The notes beneath the pieces were generated by a model. It had not been told where the DNA came from, searched no databases, and saw only the letters and a program-made list of their open reading frames with translations. 64,000 bases of DNA. Origin: Actinoplanes derwentensis (GTDB lineage Bacteria; Actinomycetota; Actinomycetes; Mycobacteriales; Micromonosporaceae). The stretch spans positions 6,565,001-6,629,000 of the forward strand of contig NZ_LT629758.1 of the NCBI RefSeq assembly GCF_900104725.1, written 5' to 3'. Shown one piece after another: positions 18,164 to 27,752 of the stretch; positions within the stretch are counted from its first letter, which is position 1, and every line of letters begins with the position of its first letter. The position numbers were made by a program, and so were the translations under genes.

Positions 18164-18421
18164 TCAGGCCACCCGTCGCTTCAACTTGCGACGTTCACGT
18201 TCGGACAGTCCACCCCAGATCCCGAAACGTTCGTCGTGACCGAGCGCGTATTCCAGGCACTCGGTCTTCACATCACAGCGGCCGCAGATGCGCTTCGCCT
18301 CGCGCGTCGAGCCACCCTTTTCAGGGAAGAAAGCTTCGGGATCGGTCTGTGAACACAGTGCCCGCTCCTGCCACTCGGGCGCGTCCCCGAGCAGGTCTAC
18401 CCCTTCAACCTGCGCTTCCAT
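18164..18421 (-). CDS. whiB: WhiB developmental regulator (Fe-S protein)
   Basis: The 85-residue Wbl protein has four cluster-binding Cys residues: one in RALCSQTD, then CGRCDVKTEC (C-x2-C-x5-C). The turn GIWGGLSERER and a basic tail KLKRR follow. The stretch FFPEKGGSTREAK and the turn match Streptomyces WhiB and mycobacterial WhiB2 rather than other Wbl paralogues. It binds a [4Fe-4S] cluster and in Streptomyces works with WhiA to start sporulation septation. The ATG at 18421 has GGAGG seven bases upstream. In this organism it probably controls spore or sporangium formation, which is inferred from the family. Confidence 0.93.
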   Translation of the reverse strand: MEAQVEGVDLLGDAPEWQERALCSQTDPEAFFPEKGGSTREAKRICGRCDVKTECLEYALGHDERFGIWGGLSERERRKLKRRVA

Positions 18422-18741
18422 CGGCGTGCCTCCATTTTTCCGCGCCGGCATGAAGCCAGCGCTGACCCCCCACGCACGCGGCGTGTTTTTGTGGGTTCGA
18501 CGCCTTATGTTGCACATCGTCCCCACAACCCCACCAAAATTACACGCGTGTAAGACGTGCGTCGTCAAGCCGAACCTGCTAAATGGGCCCGTTTCCGCGT
18601 CACTGAAGAGCGGCGGACAGGCCTGCTGCAGCCCTATCTGTCCAAGCCGTCGGAAGGTAACGCGAGCGCGAACCCGCACGTCCAATTTAACCCGTTTTGT
18701 AATCTGAAGGCAGGGGGGTAGTCCAAACGGATCATGCCCGC
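18422..18741. other. whiB upstream region
   Basis: These 320 bases separate the whiB start from the fbiC stop on the same strand. They must hold the whiB promoter, but I cannot pick a confident -10/-35 pair. The stretch is less GC-rich around 18,480-18,560 and has no gene I can support. Confidence 0.6.
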
Positions 18742-21267
18742 CTAGCGCCGTCCGTACACCGTGGTCCTCTCCACAGCCGACCGGCCCGCCGAGGCAGCCA
18801 GCTCCTTCAATTCGGCGACCGTCCGCGCCGAACCGTGCTCGGAGCCGGCCATCCGCGAGATGGTCTCCTCCATGAGCGTGCCGCCCAGGTCGTTACAACC
18901 GCTGTTGAGCATGACCCGGGTACCCTCGTCGCCGAGTTTCACCCACGAGCACTGGATGTTGTCGATCCGGCCGTGCAGCAGGACCCGCGCCATCGCGTGG
19001 ACGACGCGGTTCTCCCTCCAGGTCGGACCGGGCCGGGCGATGCCGGCCAGATAGATCGGGGCGTTCGTGTGGATGAACGGCAACGCCACGAACTCGGTCA
19101 GGCCACCGGTCTGATCCTGGATGCCGGCCAGCACCCGGAAGTGACCCAGCCACTGGCGCGGGTGGTCGACGTGGCCGTACATCATGGTCGAACTCGACCG
19201 GATGCCGACCTGGTGCGCGGTGGTGACCACGTCCACCCAGGTGGAGGTGGGCAGCTTGCCCTTGGTCAGCACCCAGCGCACGTCGTCGTCGAGGATCTCG
19301 GCCGCGGTGCCCGGAATGGTGCCGAGCCCCGCTTCCTTCAGCTCGGTCAGCCACTCCCGCAGTGACACCCCGGCCTTCGACGCGGCGGTGACGATCTCCA
19401 TCGGCGAGTACGCGTGGACGTGCATCCCCGGCACCCGCTGTTTCACCGCGCGGACCAGGTCGGCGTACGCGGTGACCGGCATCTTGGGGTCGATGCCGCC
19501 CTGCATGCACACCTCGGACGCGCCGTCCTGCCACGCCTGCTCGGCCCGGTCGGCGACCTGCTCGACCGACAGCCGGTACGCGTCGGCGTCCTTCTCGCGC
19601 TGGGCGAACGCACAGAACCGGCATCCGACGTAACAGACGTTCGAGAAGTTGATGTTGCGGTTCACCACGTACGTGATGTCGTCGCCGTTGACCTGTTTCC
19701 GCAGGTCGTCAGCGATCCGGGCGAGATGGTCGAGGGCCGGGCCGTCAGCGTTGAACAACGCCATCGCCTTGTCCTCGTTCTTCTCCAGGAGAAGCGCGGC
19801 CGGGTCCGACTCGGCCAGCTTGAGAGCGGCCAGCACATCGGTCGGCATGCTCGCCGGAGCGCTCTTGATGTGCGCGGCGACCTCGTCCCAGTCGCCGTAG
19901 ACGTGATCGAAGTCGGAGCGGCGGTCCTCGGAGCGGCCGTCGGTGTCGATGCTCTGGAACAGGTCGGTGCGACCGGTGCCGAACGCCTCGTCGGGTTCCT
20001 GCCAGGGCAGGCCCGCCGGCTTCGTCCCCTCCCGGGCCAGGCCGTCGCTGGTCGCGAGCGCGGCGACGTGATTCTTGATCCGCGGGTCCAGCCAGCCCTC
20101 GTCACCACGCCGGACGTACTCCGGGTAGATCGTCAGACGCTCTTTCAGAATGAAACCGGACTTCTCCGATTTTTCGGCGAGCAGGTCGATCTGTGGCCAC
20201 GGGCGCTCGGGGTTCACGTGGTCCGGCGTCACCGGGGAGACACCGCCCCAGTCGTCGATGCCGGCCCGCAACAGCAGCGGGAACTCGTCGTCGATCAGGT
20301 TCGGCGGAGCCTGGATCCGGGCTCGCGGGCCCATGATGATCCGGGCCACCGCCACCGTCGCGGCCAGCTCACGCAACTCCGCGTCGGGCATGCCGCGCAT
20401 CGCGGTGTCCGGCTTGGCGCGGAAGTTCTGCACGATCACCTCTTGGATGTGCCCGAACTCCCGGGACACCCGCCGGATCGCGAACAGCGACTCGGCCCGC
20501 TCGGCCGAAGTCTCACCGATGCCGATCAGGATGCCGGTGGTGAACGGCACACCGACCCGGCCGGCGTCGTCGAGCACCCGCAGCCGGACCGCCGGCTCCT
20601 TGTCGGGCGAACCGAAGTGCGGGCCGCCCTTCTCCGACCAGAGCCGGGTGGCGGTGGTCTCCAGCATCATGCCCATGCTCGGCGCGACCGGTTTGAGCCG
20701 CTGCAACTCGGCCCAGCTCATCACGCCGGGGTTGAGGTGCGGCAGCAGGCCGGTCTCCTCCAGCACCGCGATGGCGCAGGCCCGCACATAGTCCAGGGTG
20801 GAGTCGTAACCGCGCTCGTCCAGCCACTGCCGGGCGGCGGGCCAGCGCTCCTCGGGCCGGTCGCCGAGGGTGAACAGCGCTTCCTTGCACCCCTGGGCGG
20901 CACCCTGGCGGGCGATCTCCAGGACCTCGTCGCGCTCCAGGAACGCCGCCGGCAGCTTGTGTGGCACGGTGGCGAAGGTGCAGTAGTGACACCGGTCCTG
21001 ACAGAGCCGGGTCAAGGGGATGAAGACCTTGCGGGAGTACGTCACCACGCCCGGCCGCCCCGCCTCGCGCAGCCCCGCGTCACGGATGCCCCCGGCGATC
21101 GCCAGGAGTTCGTCGAACTGCTCGCCGGTGGCCGCCAGGAGCGCGGTCGCCTCGTCGACGTCGATCGCTTTGCCGTCGGCGGCGCGGCGCAGGGCGCGGC
21201 GGACGCTCGCTTCGGTCGGTACGGGTTCCACGTTGACCTTTACCACTTCCACGTTGACCTCTACCAC
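18742..21267 (-). CDS. fbiC: FO synthase (fused CofG-CofH)
   Basis: The 841-residue protein joins two radical-SAM enzymes that together make the deazaflavin FO, the chromophore of F420. The N-terminal CofG half has its cluster motif C-x3-C-x2-C at Cys89/93/96 ([12 protein letters not shown]). The C-terminal CofH half has [10 protein letters not shown] at about residues 540-552. Substrates are 5-amino-6-ribitylamino-uracil and tyrosine. The start is a GTG at 21267; a second GTG 21 nt downstream is an alternative created by a tandem duplication. The gene is near fbiA-fbiB (22,291 onward), so most F420 assembly steps are encoded in this window. Confidence 0.96.
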   Translation of the reverse strand: MVEVNVEVVKVNVEPVPTEASVRRALRRAADGKAIDVDEATALLAATGEQFDELLAIAGGIRDAGLREAGRPGVVTYSRKVFIPLTRLCQDRCHYCTFATVPHKLPAAFLERDEVLEIARQGAAQGCKEALFTLGDRPEERWPAARQWLDERGYDSTLDYVRACAIAVLEETGLLPHLNPGVMSWAELQRLKPVAPSMGMMLETTATRLWSEKGGPHFGSPDKEPAVRLRVLDDAGRVGVPFTTGILIGIGETSAERAESLFAIRRVSREFGHIQEVIVQNFRAKPDTAMRGMPDAELRELAATVAVARIIMGPRARIQAPPNLIDDEFPLLLRAGIDDWGGVSPVTPDHVNPERPWPQIDLLAEKSEKSGFILKERLTIYPEYVRRGDEGWLDPRIKNHVAALATSDGLAREGTKPAGLPWQEPDEAFGTGRTDLFQSIDTDGRSEDRRSDFDHVYGDWDEVAAHIKSAPASMPTDVLAALKLAESDPAALLLEKNEDKAMALFNADGPALDHLARIADDLRKQVNGDDITYVVNRNINFSNVCYVGCRFCAFAQREKDADAYRLSVEQVADRAEQAWQDGASEVCMQGGIDPKMPVTAYADLVRAVKQRVPGMHVHAYSPMEIVTAASKAGVSLREWLTELKEAGLGTIPGTAAEILDDDVRWVLTKGKLPTSTWVDVVTTAHQVGIRSSSTMMYGHVDHPRQWLGHFRVLAGIQDQTGGLTEFVALPFIHTNAPIYLAGIARPGPTWRENRVVHAMARVLLHGRIDNIQCSWVKLGDEGTRVMLNSGCNDLGGTLMEETISRMAGSEHGSARTVAELKELAASAGRSAVERTTVYGRR
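21226..21267 (-). repeat. 21-bp tandem repeat at fbiC start
   Basis: Read on the minus strand, GTGGTAGAGGTCAACGTGGA is followed directly by a second copy differing by one base (G to A), each unit 21 bp. The product therefore begins with near-identical heptapeptides ([13 protein letters not shown]) and has two equivalent GTG starts. Confidence 0.85.
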
Positions 21268-21357
21268 GCAAAGCAGCCTAGGCCGGAATCGTGCCGCCCG
21301 CCGCCACGGTGCCCGGCCCGGCGAGTGTCATGAAACACCCCCGGACCGGGAATCAGG

Positions 21358-22200
21358 TCACTGACGTGGCGGATCCTGGTCAGCCGACCCGAATCCGGGA
21401 CGTTCCGGAGGCAGAACCGTGGTGCTGTCCGCGGACGCCGATGTGGGCGCGGATGTGGGCGGGACCACCTGGGTCTCGGCCGGCGGACCCCAGACCGGCG
21501 GCGGGACCGGCGGGTAGGCCCCGTAGGGCGCCGGCGGGGGCTGCGCGGCGTTGAACGGCTGGGTCGCCACCGGCGTGCCGTAGGGCTGGCCGGGGTTGGG
21601 CGCCGGCGTGCCGTAAGGCTGGCCGGGCGTGGGCGCCGCGCCGGGCTGGTACTGCGGATAACTGGGCTGTGGCGCGCCGTACTGCGGCTGGCCGTAGGGC
21701 TGCCCGTAGACACCGGGCTGTTGCTTCGGCTTCGGCACGGTGAACAGGTTGAGCCAGATCTGCAGCACGCCGTACGCCGGGACGGCCAGCACCGCCAGCC
21801 AGGCGGCCCGGACCAGCAGCGCGCTGAAAGCACCCGCGGGGTCCTGGGCGATCAGCCCGATCACTCCGAAGAGCACCCCGAAGACCACCCCGAAGAAGGA
21901 CATCACCGCGTACTCGACCAGCGCGATCAAAGTGATCAGGCGGGCCTGCGGGTGAGCCGGCTTGACGCCCAGCGCGAGGATCACCGCCGCGACCGGGAAG
22001 ACGATCAGCGGCAGGTTCACGAAACCGGCGAAACCGTACCGGGTCTGCGTGGTGAAGTCCCCGGCCAGCTCCAGCAGGGCCACGAGAAGGAACACGGCGG
22101 GCGCCCCGGCCAGTGCCCAGGCAGCCAGGTCGCGCAGTGGGCGCAGGTACTGCCCGATGGACTTCTCAGCAGCTGGTTCCGGCTGTGGTGGTGTGGTCAC
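21358..22200 (-). CDS. Four-TM membrane protein with QPYG-rich tail
   Basis: The 280-residue protein has an N-terminal half with four or five hydrophobic segments (about residues 30-150). A long Pro/Gln/Gly/Tyr tail follows, with repeated QPYG units (QPYGQPQYG, GQPYGTP twice). The tail is low complexity and probably disordered. I prefer the GTG at 22200, which has GGAG five bases upstream; an earlier GTG at 22248 is possible. I do not recognise a functional family beyond a general resemblance to actinobacterial YIP1/DUF4870-like membrane proteins. It is divergent from fbiA with about 90 nt between. Confidence 0.75.
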   Translation of the reverse strand: MTTPPQPEPAAEKSIGQYLRPLRDLAAWALAGAPAVFLLVALLELAGDFTTQTRYGFAGFVNLPLIVFPVAAVILALGVKPAHPQARLITLIALVEYAVMSFFGVVFGVLFGVIGLIAQDPAGAFSALLVRAAWLAVLAVPAYGVLQIWLNLFTVPKPKQQPGVYGQPYGQPQYGAPQPSYPQYQPGAAPTPGQPYGTPAPNPGQPYGTPVATQPFNAAQPPPAPYGAYPPVPPPVWGPPAETQVVPPTSAPTSASADSTTVLPPERPGFGSADQDPPRQ

Positions 22201-22290
22201 GGTTGCTCCCGGTGCGGTGATCGAGGTCGGCCCAGAGTAAACCGCCACCCGCCACCCGAGGTTGTGCCGCCGGTGATGGAGGATGGGGGA

Positions 22291-23241
22291 ATGCGGATCG
22301 TGGTCCTGACCGGGGGCATCGGCGGTGCCCGTTTCCTACTCGGCGTGCGAGCGCACGCCCGCGCCATCGGCGCCGACGTCACAGCGGTGGTGAACGTCGG
22401 CGACGACGTGCGCATGCACGGCCTGCAGATCTGCCCCGACCTGGACAGCGTGATGTACACGCTGTCCGGCGCCGCGGACCCGGATCGGGGCTGGGGCCGA
22501 GTCGGTGAGACGTGGGTCGTCAAAGAGGAACTGGCGAAGTACGGCGTGGAACCCTCGTGGTTCGGCCTGGGTGACAAGGACACCGCCACCCATCTGGTGC
22601 GCACCACCATGCTGAACGCGGGTTACCCGCTCTCCGCGGTGACCCGTGCCCTGTGCGAGCGCTGGCAGCCGGGCATCACCATGCTCCCGGCCACCGACGA
22701 CCGGCTGGAGACGCACGTGGTCGTCGACGTCGAGGGTGAGCGCAAGGCGATCCACTTCCAGGAGTGGTGGGTGCGTTACCGCGGTGACGTGCCGACACAC
22801 CGTTTCGTGTTCCGGGGTGCCGAGGCGGCGAAACCGGCGGATGGGGTGCTGGAGGCCATCGCGGGCGCCGACGTGATCCTGATCGCACCGAGCAATCCGG
22901 TGGTCAGCATCGCCCCGATCCTGGCCGTGCCGGCGCTGCGGGACGCGGTGGCGAACGGGCCGGCGCCGGTCGTCGGGGTGTCCCCGATCATCGGCGGGGC
23001 GCCGGTCCGCGGGATGGCCGACAAGTGCCTGGCCACCCTGGAGACCGAGGTGAGCGCGGCGGCGGTCGGCCGGATGTACGGTCCCCGCGCCGACGGCGGC
23101 CTGCTGGACGGCTGGCTGGTGGACACGTCCGACGCCGGCGCGCAGGTGCCGGGGGTGCGCACCCGGGCCGTCCCGCTGTGGATGAAGGACGAGACCCTGA
23201 CCGCGCAGATGGTCGTCGACGCGCTGGAGCTGGCCCGATGA
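22291..23241 (+). CDS. fbiA: 2-phospho-L-lactate transferase-type F420 enzyme (CofD)
   Basis: The 316-residue CofD-family enzyme transfers a phospho-three-carbon unit onto FO to give the F420-0 precursor. In actinobacteria the donor is thought to derive from phosphoenolpyruvate, giving dehydro-F420-0. Family features seen are the TGGIGGARFLLG nucleotide loop at the N-terminus, NVGDDVRMHGLQICPDLDS, and SNPVVSIAPILAVP. The ATG at 22291 has GGAGG eight bases upstream. The stop overlaps the fbiB ATG (ATGA), so translation is coupled. Confidence 0.95.
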   Translation: MRIVVLTGGIGGARFLLGVRAHARAIGADVTAVVNVGDDVRMHGLQICPDLDSVMYTLSGAADPDRGWGRVGETWVVKEELAKYGVEPSWFGLGDKDTATHLVRTTMLNAGYPLSAVTRALCERWQPGITMLPATDDRLETHVVVDVEGERKAIHFQEWWVRYRGDVPTHRFVFRGAEAAKPADGVLEAIAGADVILIAPSNPVVSIAPILAVPALRDAVANGPAPVVGVSPIIGGAPVRGMADKCLATLETEVSAAAVGRMYGPRADGGLLDGWLVDTSDAGAQVPGVRTRAVPLWMKDETLTAQMVVDALELAR

Positions 23242-24281
23242 CCCTTCCGACGCCGCTGGAGATTCGGCCGGTCCACGGCATCGGCGACGTGACCGCCGGT
23301 GACGACCTGGCCGAGCTGATCACCCGGGCCGCGCCCTGGCTGGCCGACGGCGACGTGCTGGTGGTGACCAGCAAGATCGTGTCCAAGGCGGAGGGCCGCC
23401 TGGTCGAAGTGCCCGCCGACGGCCCGGAGCGCGAGGAGGCCCGGCAGCGGGTGCTGGCCGGGGAGACCGCGCGGGTGGTGGCACGCCGGGGCAACACCAC
23501 GATCGTGCAGACCCGGCACGGTTTCGTGATGGCCGCCGCCGGCATCGACGCCTCGAACGTCGACAAGACCCACCTGGTCCTGCTCCCGGAGGACCCGGAC
23601 GCCTCGGCGCGCGCGCTGCGGGCCGGGTTCGCCGCCCGGGGCCTGGACGTGGCGGTCATCGTCTCCGACACCATGGGCCGGGCCTGGCGCAACGGCCTCA
23701 CCGACGTGGCGCTGGGCGCTGCCGGGATCAGCGCGCTGCTGGATCACCGGGGCCGGTTCGACCCCTACGGCAACGAGCTGAGTCTCACCCAGATGGCCGT
23801 GGTCGACGAACTGTCCGCCGCCGGCGAGCTGGTCAAAGGCAAGACCGACCGGGTTCCGGTGGCCGTCGTCCGGGGTTACTCCCACGACGGCGGCGTGGGC
23901 GACGGTCCGGGTGTGTCGATCCTCATCCGCGACGCCGAGAGCGACATGTTCGGCTTGGGTACGTCCGAAGCACGCGCCGCCGGCCTGCACTCGGCCGCCA
24001 CACTCGCCGACACCCCGCCGGCCGTCCCTCCCCTGGCCGCCCCGGTCGATCCGGTGGCCGTGCGGGCCGCCCGGGATGCCGTCGCGGGCCTGCTGACCGC
24101 CGTTGTCCGGGAGACACCCGGTGGCCTCCGTCTGACCCCCTCCTCGGACACCCCGGCGGCCCTGATCCGGCTGGGCACCGAGGCACACCGCCTGCGCGCC
24201 GCCCTGGCCGCCGAGGGCGTCCCCACCGGCCTCGCGATCGACGACAGCGGCACGACCCTCACCTTCGGAGTCCCCACGTGA
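23238..24281 (+). CDS. fbiB: F420-0:gamma-glutamyl ligase, short form
   Basis: The 347-residue protein adds glutamates to F420-0. The CofE domain covers about residues 1-245, with LVVTSKIVSKAEGRLV, the metal-site stretch VIVSDTMGRAWRNGLTD and RGYSHDGG. Mycobacterial FbiB (about 448 residues) has a further FMN-binding nitroreductase domain that reduces dehydro-F420-0. Here only about 100 residues follow the ligase, rich in Ala, Pro and Asp, and they do not look like a nitroreductase. Start and stop overlap the neighbouring genes (ATGA with fbiA, GTGA with the NUDIX gene), giving a tight operon. Confidence 0.93.
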   Translation: MTLPTPLEIRPVHGIGDVTAGDDLAELITRAAPWLADGDVLVVTSKIVSKAEGRLVEVPADGPEREEARQRVLAGETARVVARRGNTTIVQTRHGFVMAAAGIDASNVDKTHLVLLPEDPDASARALRAGFAARGLDVAVIVSDTMGRAWRNGLTDVALGAAGISALLDHRGRFDPYGNELSLTQMAVVDELSAAGELVKGKTDRVPVAVVRGYSHDGGVGDGPGVSILIRDAESDMFGLGTSEARAAGLHSAATLADTPPAVPPLAAPVDPVAVRAARDAVAGLLTAVVRETPGGLRLTPSSDTPAALIRLGTEAHRLRAALAAEGVPTGLAIDDSGTTLTFGVPT

Positions 24282-24835
24282 CCGACCTGTACGAGAACAC
24301 CGTCGACGTCCTGACCACCTGGACCGCCACCTCCGGCGACGCCGAACTGGCCCGCAAGCGCGTCCTGAACCTGCTGGCCGACGGCCCGGCCGCGATGACC
24401 CGGGCCCACCGGGCCGGCCACGTGACGGCCAGCGCCCTGATCGTCGACGACCAGCGGCGGGTCCTGCTCTGCCTGCACGGCCGTCTGAACATGTGGATGC
24501 AGCTCGGTGGCCACTGCGAGGCGGGTGACGAGACCCTGGCCGCGGCGGCTTTCCGGGAGGCCACCGAGGAATCCGGCATCACCGGGCTGATCCTCGACCC
24601 CACCCCGATCGACATCGACATCCACGACGTCCGCTGCGGCACCGGTGACGGTGGCCCCGCGGAGCCGTCGGTCCACTATGACGTCCGTTTTCTCCTACAT
24701 GCCCCGGCCGGCAGCATCGAGCAGATAAGTGACGAGTCCACGGCTCTAGCGTGGTTCCACCCGGAAGCTCTACCGTCACCACTGGCCTCCGGCACGATCC
24801 AGCAGATCGGTCCGGCTCTGGCCCGTCTACCGTGA
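24278..24835 (+). CDS. NUDIX hydrolase
   Basis: The 185-residue protein contains a Nudix box around residues 77-100 (GGHCEAGDETLAAAA, then FREATEESGI), including the REx2EE core that binds Mg2+. Spacing before the core is one residue longer than the classic pattern, as in the subgroup with GGHC motifs. It should cleave a nucleoside diphosphate linked to another group; the substrate is unknown. The GTG start overlaps the fbiB stop, so the gene is translated with the F420 operon. A link to F420 or GTP metabolism is inference from position only. Confidence 0.88.
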   Translation: MTDLYENTVDVLTTWTATSGDAELARKRVLNLLADGPAAMTRAHRAGHVTASALIVDDQRRVLLCLHGRLNMWMQLGGHCEAGDETLAAAAFREATEESGITGLILDPTPIDIDIHDVRCGTGDGGPAEPSVHYDVRFLLHAPAGSIEQISDESTALAWFHPEALPSPLASGTIQQIGPALARLP

Positions 24836-24840
24836 CCCGC

Positions 24841-24886
24841 CTCTCCCGTGTCGCGCGGCTCCGGTAGCGCCGCGACACGGTGAGAG
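24841..24886 (+). terminator. Long hairpin between NUDIX and DUF4232 genes
   Basis: CCGTGTCGCG (24846-24855) pairs exactly with CGCGACACGG (24871-24880). The flanks CTCTC and GAGAG extend the stem past one unpaired base. It starts 5 nt after the NUDIX stop and ends 8 nt before the next ATG, so it can end the fbiAB operon. It could also lie in the leader of the lipoprotein gene and affect its translation. Confidence 0.65.
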
Positions 24887-24894
24887 ATGGAGCG

Positions 24895-25461
24895 ATGCGT
24901 AATACCCCGATGTGCTGGAGGCGAGCCACCGCCGCCCTGGCCGCACTGCTGTTGATGTCCGCCTGTACCGACCCTGCCTCCGGGGCGGCACAGGCCGCAC
25001 CTCAAGCCCTGTCGGATCCCTGCCTGACGAGTGATCTGACGGCCACGATCACCCTCCGGCCGGCGCAGCCGGACTCCACCGTCCGCGAGGCCCTGGTGGC
25101 GCTGACCAACGCCACCGCTGCGACCTGCTCCCTCAACGGCTGGCTGACGATGACGCTGATCAACGCGGCCCGGCAGGTGGTCCCGGTCCCGGCCACCAAG
25201 TTGGACAAACCCACCCAGCCGACAACATTCGAGCTGGAGGCGGGCGGCGTGGCGTACACCGGCCTGAAGTGGATCTCCTGCGAGAAGACCTCCGCGAGCT
25301 GCCCGGTCGGAGCCAACATCCGCTACAGCCTGAGCCTGACCTCGGACGGCCCGGTGGCGACCCTGACGGACTTCCCCACCCCGAAACGCACCCGGATCAC
25401 CATGTCCGAGCTGAGGACCGGCGTGTTGACCCCCAGCTCCGACCAGGCCCTGACCTGGTGA
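24895..25461 (+). CDS. DUF4232-type lipoprotein
   Basis: The 188-residue product has a signal peptide ending in the lipobox LLMSAC, so it should be membrane anchored outside the cell. The mature domain resembles DUF4232: beta-rich, with paired cysteines (CLTSD...CSLNGW) and a later C...C pair (ISCEKTSASC). The ATG at 24895 has GGAG four bases upstream. It lies tail to tail with manC (4 nt between stops). Function is unknown. Confidence 0.8.
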   Translation: MRNTPMCWRRATAALAALLLMSACTDPASGAAQAAPQALSDPCLTSDLTATITLRPAQPDSTVREALVALTNATAATCSLNGWLTMTLINAARQVVPVPATKLDKPTQPTTFELEAGGVAYTGLKWISCEKTSASCPVGANIRYSLSLTSDGPVATLTDFPTPKRTRITMSELRTGVLTPSSDQALTW

Positions 25462-25465
25462 CCGC

Positions 25466-26584
25466 CTAGATGTAACCGTGCTGCCCCAGCTCCTTGAGGG
25501 AGTCGACGAGCTGCTTGACCTCCTGGGCACGCTCCCGCGGGCAGACCAGGACGGCGTCCGGGGTGTCCACGATGATGAGGTCCCGGACTCCCATCGCCGC
25601 CACCAGGCGCCCCGACGACGGGACGACGACCAGTCCGTGGGTCTCCCGGAGCAGCACGGTGTGCTTCTCGGCGCCGGTGTCCTGCCCGACGATCACGTTG
25701 CCGGCCTGGTCCGCGGTGAGGACCTCGCCGAGCGTGTGGAAGTCGCCGACGTCGTTCCAGCCGAAGTCACCCGGGACGGTGCCGACCCGGCCGGCCGCCG
25801 CCGCGCCTTCCATGACCGCGTAGTCCACCGAGATCTTCGGCAGCGTCGGCCACACGTCGCCCATCACTTCCTCCTGCTCGGCCGTCCCCCAGGCCGCAGC
25901 GATCCGGCTGACACCGGCCGCGAGCTGCGGCTGCTGACGGTGCAGTTCGGCGAGGAAGGCGTCGGCGCGCCAGACGAACATGCCGGCGTTCCACAGGTAG
26001 TTGCCGGATTTCACGTAGCCCTCGGCCACGTCGTACGTCGGCTTCTCTTTGAACTCGTCGACCTTCACCACCGGACCGTCGCCGACACCGGCACCGCACT
26101 GGAGGTAGCCGTACCCCGTCTCGGGCCGGGTCGGGGTGATGCCGAGGGTCATCAGCAGGCCCTGGCGCGCGCCCTCCATCGCCTGACGGATGACGCCGGC
26201 GAACGACTCCTTGTCGGCGATCAGGTGATCGGACGCGAACGAACCCATGATCGCTTCCGGGTCGCGCCGGGCGATGACCGCGGCCGCGAGGGCGATGGCG
26301 GCGCACGAGTCACGCGGGGAGGGCTCGATGAGGATGTTCTCATCGGGCACTGCGGAGAGTTGCCGGGACACGGCGGCGGCATGGGCCACGCCGGTCACCA
26401 CAAAGACCCGATCGGGGGACGTGAGAGTGTCCAACCGGTCCACCGTGGCCTGCAGCAATGACGCCTCGGTACCGGTCAGAGGGTGCAGAAACTTGGGATG
26501 ACCGGCGCGGGACAGTGGCCACAGACGGGTTCCGGTACCGCCGGCCAGAACCACGCCGTACAACACAGCCTGTTCGTCGCTCAT
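25466..26584 (-). CDS. manC: Mannose-1-phosphate guanylyltransferase
   Basis: The 372-residue nucleotidyltransferase makes GDP-mannose from mannose-1-phosphate and GTP. The N-terminal signature GGTGTRLWPLSRAGHPKF is present. Further family stretches are GSFASDHLI (sugar-nucleotide metal site) and EFKEKPTYDVAEGYVKSGNYLWNAGMFVW. The length suits a single-domain GDP-mannose pyrophosphorylase without the fused isomerase. The ATG at 26584 is followed 23 nt later by the glycosyltransferase stop, so both genes are probably co-transcribed from upstream of 27,752. It completes the manA-manB-manC route. Confidence 0.94.
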   Translation of the reverse strand: MSDEQAVLYGVVLAGGTGTRLWPLSRAGHPKFLHPLTGTEASLLQATVDRLDTLTSPDRVFVVTGVAHAAAVSRQLSAVPDENILIEPSPRDSCAAIALAAAVIARRDPEAIMGSFASDHLIADKESFAGVIRQAMEGARQGLLMTLGITPTRPETGYGYLQCGAGVGDGPVVKVDEFKEKPTYDVAEGYVKSGNYLWNAGMFVWRADAFLAELHRQQPQLAAGVSRIAAAWGTAEQEEVMGDVWPTLPKISVDYAVMEGAAAAGRVGTVPGDFGWNDVGDFHTLGEVLTADQAGNVIVGQDTGAEKHTVLLRETHGLVVVPSSGRLVAAMGVRDLIIVDTPDAVLVCPRERAQEVKQLVDSLKELGQHGYI

Positions 26585-26606
26585 GCGCGGAGAGTTTAGT
26601 AGATGA

Positions 26607-27752
26607 TCAAGCAGCGACCCGGGTCCAAGTTGTTACATGTACCTCCGCGCTGGACGCCCAGGTGAATTCTTTGGCACGGTCCGCACCCGCCTTGGCGAGC
26701 GTCCGGCGGCGCTGTTCGTCGTGCAGCAGGTCGGCCAGATCCACCGCGATCCGCTCCGGCGACTCTGTCGTATAGGCGACAGCGTCACCGCCGACCTCCG
26801 GCAGGGAGAGCCGCGGCGTGGTGAGCACCGGAGTGCCGCAGGCCATCGCCTCCAGGATCGGCAGCCCGAAACCCTCACCGAACGACGGGTAGCAGGCGAC
26901 CAGTGCGCCACCGAGGAAACCGGGCAGGTCCGCGTACCGCAGATAGCCGGGGCGCAGCAGCCGCAGGTGTGGTGGCACCTCGGCCACCGCACGATCGATG
27001 TCGTCGTCGTGGCCCTGGCCACCGGCGAGCACCAGCGCCGGCGGATGCGGCCAGTCGGCGACCGCGCGGGCCCAGCCACGGATCAGGTTCGGCACGTTCT
27101 TCCGGGGTTCCTTGGCGCCGAGGAAGGCGACGTAACCGGAGTCACCGAGACCCAGCCGGGCCCGGACCCGGGCCTTCTCGTCCTCGGTCGGCGAGTGGAA
27201 CGCGGTCTGGTCGACACCGTGGTAGGCCACGTCGATGCGGGTGGGGTCGGCGTCCAGCAGCCGGATCAACTCGTCCCGGGTGGCCTTGCTGGGCACGATC
27301 ACCCGGGCGGCCCGGCGCAGCGACGTCTTGATCGCGCTCCGGAAGAAGGTCCGCTTCGTGTTCTCGTAGTGCTCCGGCTCGGTGAAGAACGTGGCGTCGT
27401 GAACCGTGACGGTCACCGGGCAGCCGGTCCGCAGCGGGCAGGTGTAGAACGGCGAGTGCAGCACGTCGGCGTTGGTCTGCTGAGCCAGCATCGGCAGGCC
27501 GGTCTGCTCCCAGGCCAGACGGGCCGGACGATGCACGATCGCCGCCGGGCCGGGGATCACTTCAGCACTCGGAAGCATCCGGCGGTAACGCTCCGCATCG
27601 GCCCGCTGGGCGACGACGGCAAGATCGACACGGTCCGAACTCATCTCGCCGAGGGCACCGAGCAGCCCGTCGACATATCTGCCGACACCACCCCGGTCAG
27701 CGGGGACACTGGTGGCGTCGACGAGCACTCGCGGGGCGTGACCGGGGGGCAC
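26607..27752 (-). CDS. GT4-family glycosyltransferase
   Basis: The 381-residue protein is a GT-B enzyme. The N-terminal domain starts with RVLVDATSVPADRGGVGRYV. The C-terminal GT4 domain has the retaining-enzyme motif FGEGFGLPILEAMACG (E-x7-E). The GTG at 27752 is fixed by AAGGAG seven bases upstream. It lies directly upstream of manC on the same strand, so GDP-mannose is a plausible donor and the enzyme a mannosyltransferase for a cell-surface glycan or glycolipid. The acceptor is unknown. Confidence 0.9.
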   Translation of the reverse strand: MPPGHAPRVLVDATSVPADRGGVGRYVDGLLGALGEMSSDRVDLAVVAQRADAERYRRMLPSAEVIPGPAAIVHRPARLAWEQTGLPMLAQQTNADVLHSPFYTCPLRTGCPVTVTVHDATFFTEPEHYENTKRTFFRSAIKTSLRRAARVIVPSKATRDELIRLLDADPTRIDVAYHGVDQTAFHSPTEDEKARVRARLGLGDSGYVAFLGAKEPRKNVPNLIRGWARAVADWPHPPALVLAGGQGHDDDIDRAVAEVPPHLRLLRPGYLRYADLPGFLGGALVACYPSFGEGFGLPILEAMACGTPVLTTPRLSLPEVGGDAVAYTTESPERIAVDLADLLHDEQRRRTLAKAGADRAKEFTWASSAEVHVTTWTRVAA

